This document shows, piece by piece, positions 6,244-8,018 of a DNA stretch of 8,018 bases (position 1 is the stretch's first letter; each line of letters opens with the position of its first letter). The notes under the pieces are model-generated. The model worked only from the letters and a program-made list of their open reading frames with translations, ran no database searches and was not told where the DNA came from. Origin of the DNA: Lentimicrobiaceae bacterium (GTDB taxonomy: Bacteria; Bacteroidota; Bacteroidia; Bacteroidales; Lentimicrobiaceae); assembly GCA_028697695.1 (NCBI GenBank), contig JAQVEI010000097.1, positions 1 to 8,018 of the forward strand. The letters are read 5' to 3'. A program made the translations under genes and the position numbers.

Positions 6244-7608
6244 ATGTCGAAAACGAGAACTGCTTTTTTCTGTAGCAATTGTGGGGCGCAATCTCCCAAA
6301 TGGATAGGCAAATGCCCCTCATGCGGAGAGTGGAATACTTACATTGAGGAGGTTATAAAGCGTGATGAGCCCGGGTTTAAACATTCTTTAGGTTTGCAAA
6401 AGCCCGCCGTTCCTACACTGATCACCGAAGTAAAATTGGACGGTGAAAGCCGTCTGAACACGGGGAACGCTGAACTCAATCGCGTGCTGGGTGGCGGCCT
6501 GGTGGCAGGTTCGGTAGTGTTGGTGGGTGGCGAACCCGGCATAGGTAAATCAACATTGATGTTACAGGTTGCTTTATCGATAAAAGGGGTAAGGGTGTTG
6601 TATGTTTCGGGTGAAGAGAGCGAGCAGCAGATCCGTATGCGTGCCCAGCGATTGGGCATGGGTGCAAACGAATGTTATATCCTTACTGAAACTTCAACCG
6701 CCGAAATACTTAAACATATTTCTGATATTAAACCCGGTATGGTGGTAATTGATTCAATACAAACCCTCAGCAGTGAAAACATAGATGCTTCGGCGGGCAG
6801 TATTTCACAAATCCGGGAAACGGCGGCAGAATTGCAAAGGTTTGCCAAAACGGTAAATATACCTGTTTTTCTCATCGGTCACATCACCAAGGAGGGTACG
6901 CTTGCCGGGCCAAAATTGTTGGAGCATATGGTAGATACCGTTTTGCAGTTTGAGGGGGATAGGAATTACGGTTACCGCATATTGCGTTCGGTGAAAAATC
7001 GTTTTGGCAGTACATCCGAACTGGGGATTTATGAAATGCAGACCAGTGGCTTGCGCGAGGTTAACAATCCATCCGAAATGTTAATTACCCGGCATGACGA
7101 GACTGTTAGCGGGATAGCTGTAGCAGCCACCATTGAGGGAATGCGTCCTATGCTGATTGAAACGCAGGCACTGGTGAGCACGGCGGCCTATGGCACTCCA
7201 CAGCGGTCTTCAACCGGATTTGATGCACGCAGATTGAACATGTTGCTCGCGGTGCTCGAAAAACGAAGTGGCTTTAAATTGGGAGCCAAAGATGTATTTC
7301 TGAATATTGCCGGCGGCCTGCGGGTGGATGACCCTGCCACCGACCTGGCTATAGTGTCTGCCATACTGTCTTCAAACATCGATATGCCGGTGAATGCCAA
7401 AACCGCTTTCTCCGGTGAAGTGGGCCTGTCGGGTGAAATAAGGCCAGTGAGCCGGCTTGAACAAAGGGTTTCAGAAGCAGAGAAACTTGGCTTTCAAAAG
7501 ATATTGATCTCAAAGCTTAATGCTAAAGCAGCCAATATTGTGGCAAAGAACATTACCCTTGTGCCCGTGGCTAAAATGGAAGATGTATTCAGAGAACTTT
7601 TTGCATAA
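6244..7608 (+). CDS. radA: DNA repair protein RadA/Sms, recombination branch-migration ATPase
   Basis: This 454-residue protein has the complete RadA architecture and normal length (E. coli 460). RadA is a RecA-like hexameric, DnaB-type motor that extends heteroduplex at recombination intermediates and helps process stalled forks. An N-terminal C4 zinc finger uses Cys10, Cys13, Cys24 and Cys27 (CSNCGAQSPKWIGKCPSCG). Walker A is GGEPGIGKST at 95-104, Walker B VVIDSIQT at 167-174, and the RadA-specific KNRFG motif lies at 251-255. The C-terminal part, from about 340 (KRSGFKLGAKDVFLNIAGG onward), is the Lon-protease-like domain, which forms the oligomer scaffold and is not an active protease in this family. 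ATG 6244 puts the zinc finger at the usual distance from the N-terminus. It follows dinB on the same strand, another DNA-damage gene, but the 275-base gap and promoter-like element argue for separate transcription. Confidence 0.97.
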   Translation: MSKTRTAFFCSNCGAQSPKWIGKCPSCGEWNTYIEEVIKRDEPGFKHSLGLQKPAVPTLITEVKLDGESRLNTGNAELNRVLGGGLVAGSVVLVGGEPGIGKSTLMLQVALSIKGVRVLYVSGEESEQQIRMRAQRLGMGANECYILTETSTAEILKHISDIKPGMVVIDSIQTLSSENIDASAGSISQIRETAAELQRFAKTVNIPVFLIGHITKEGTLAGPKLLEHMVDTVLQFEGDRNYGYRILRSVKNRFGSTSELGIYEMQTSGLREVNNPSEMLITRHDETVSGIAVAATIEGMRPMLIETQALVSTAAYGTPQRSSTGFDARRLNMLLAVLEKRSGFKLGAKDVFLNIAGGLRVDDPATDLAIVSAILSSNIDMPVNAKTAFSGEVGLSGEIRPVSRLEQRVSEAEKLGFQKILISKLNAKAANIVAKNITLVPVAKMEDVFRELFA

Positions 7609-7622
7609 ACAATCAGGATTCT

Positions 7623-7642
7623 CTGGCTTCATTGGAAGCCGG
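7623..7642 (+). terminator. Hairpin after radA, possible terminator without a T-run
   Basis: GGCTTC at 7625-7630 pairs with GAAGCC at 7635-7640 around the four-base loop ATTG; two outer pairs (7624/7641 G-T, 7623/7642 C-G) give eight in all. It begins 15 bases after the radA stop, the right place for a terminator, but no T-tract follows. The rest of the gap up to about 7810 shows nothing I can identify. Confidence 0.45.
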
Positions 7643-7811
7643 CATGCTTAATCTCAAACCGTTTGATGGGAAACATCATACAATACATACATTCAACCGT
7701 TTGTCCTCACAAAACCTTCTGCCTGGAAGCAGATTTTCAGCCGTTTCTTCACAGAATTTTTGTTTTCCGGGGTGTAATGTCATTTGTCTGAGAACAATCT
7801 CATCTACTTCA

Positions 7812-7830
7812 TACTTTTGTGGTAACTTTG
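7812..7830 (+). promoter_or_regulatory. Two overlapping-phase TAnnTTTG elements before the last gene
   Basis: TACTTTTG at 7812-7819 and TAACTTTG at 7823-7830 both match the Bacteroidota -7 consensus. The second is followed by CA and would start transcription near 7837, about 20 bases before the ATG at 7858. A TTTG at 7783-7786 is 25 bases upstream of the first element, slightly too far for a standard -33 box. Confidence 0.5.
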
Positions 7831-7857
7831 CAGCTTTGGCTCTAAAAATACTTTTTC

Positions 7858-8018
7858 ATGGCAATTCCGGGCAGATACAACACACTCGACATAGTAAAAA
7901 TAGTTGACTTTGGCGTTTATCTTGATGGGGAGATATGGGCGAGATTCTTTTGCCCATGAAGTGGGTGCCGGATGGATGTCAACCCAATGACAGTCTGGAG
8001 GTATTCATCTATTTTGAC
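7858..8018 (+). CDS. S1-like RNA-binding protein (CvfB/YitL family), partial and frameshifted
   Basis: From ATG 7858 the reading is MAIPGRYNTLDIVKIVDFG then VYLDG, the standard opening of the S1-like CvfB/YitL proteins. These have several OB-fold S1-type domains and a winged-helix domain, about 280 residues in all, and bind RNA; in Staphylococcus CvfB affects virulence gene expression. After LDG the frame is lost and hits TGA at 7957-7959. The family sequence resumes in another frame from 7932 as DMGEILLPMKWVPDG followed by CQPNDSLEVFIYFD, which stays open to the window edge. Restoring one base at the GGGG run (7927-7930) gives a continuous LDGGDMGEILLP. So this is either a real -1 mutation making a pseudogene or a homopolymer sequencing/assembly error. 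The rest lies beyond the window. Promoter elements precede it at 7812-7830. Confidence 0.75.

Noticed and set aside
7632..7907. 91-residue open frame between radA and the last gene
   Set aside because: It has no recognisable domain, runs across the promoter-like elements and overlaps the well-supported S1-like gene start in another frame.

Overview
This looks like ordinary chromosomal DNA from a Bacteroidota bacterium, probably a Bacteroidales/Marinilabiliales-like lineage; the lineage is inferred and the phylum is better supported. Three things point there. The S46 dipeptidyl-peptidase carries the DPP11-type residues known from Porphyromonas. Exact TAnnTTTG promoter -7 elements lie upstream of ridA, radA and the last gene. 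Start codons are preceded by A-rich sequence, not Shine-Dalgarno sites. The proline--tRNA ligase tail is also of the archaeal/eukaryote-like type used by this phylum.

All recognisable genes read left to right. From the left edge: the last 31 codons of proS (2-97); a 622-base gene-free stretch with a 32-bp-period tandem repeat array (about 200-452), a perfect 12-bp stem-loop (478-515) and a small palindrome (681-695); an MFS transporter (720-1973); ridA (2115-2492); a secreted S46 peptidase of the DPP11 type (2621-4783); dinB, DNA polymerase IV (4865-5968); radA/sms (6244-7608); and the start of an S1-like RNA-binding protein of the CvfB/YitL family (from 7858), which runs off the right edge and has a one-base frameshift near 7930.

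The genes do not form one functional pathway. They combine housekeeping (ProRS, RidA), peptide nutrition (a periplasmic dipeptidyl-peptidase, with an exporter or uptake permease of unknown substrate nearby) and DNA maintenance (DinB followed by RadA). The gaps of 81 to 275 bases, several with their own promoter-like elements or hairpins, suggest several transcription units rather than one operon.

I found no convincing new multi-gene system. The observations most worth a second look are the tandem array with its 78-bp exact internal duplication, an 11-bp perfect inverted repeat flanking the radA promoter region, and the frameshift in the terminal gene. There are no tRNA or rRNA genes, insertion sequences or CRISPR arrays that I can recognise.
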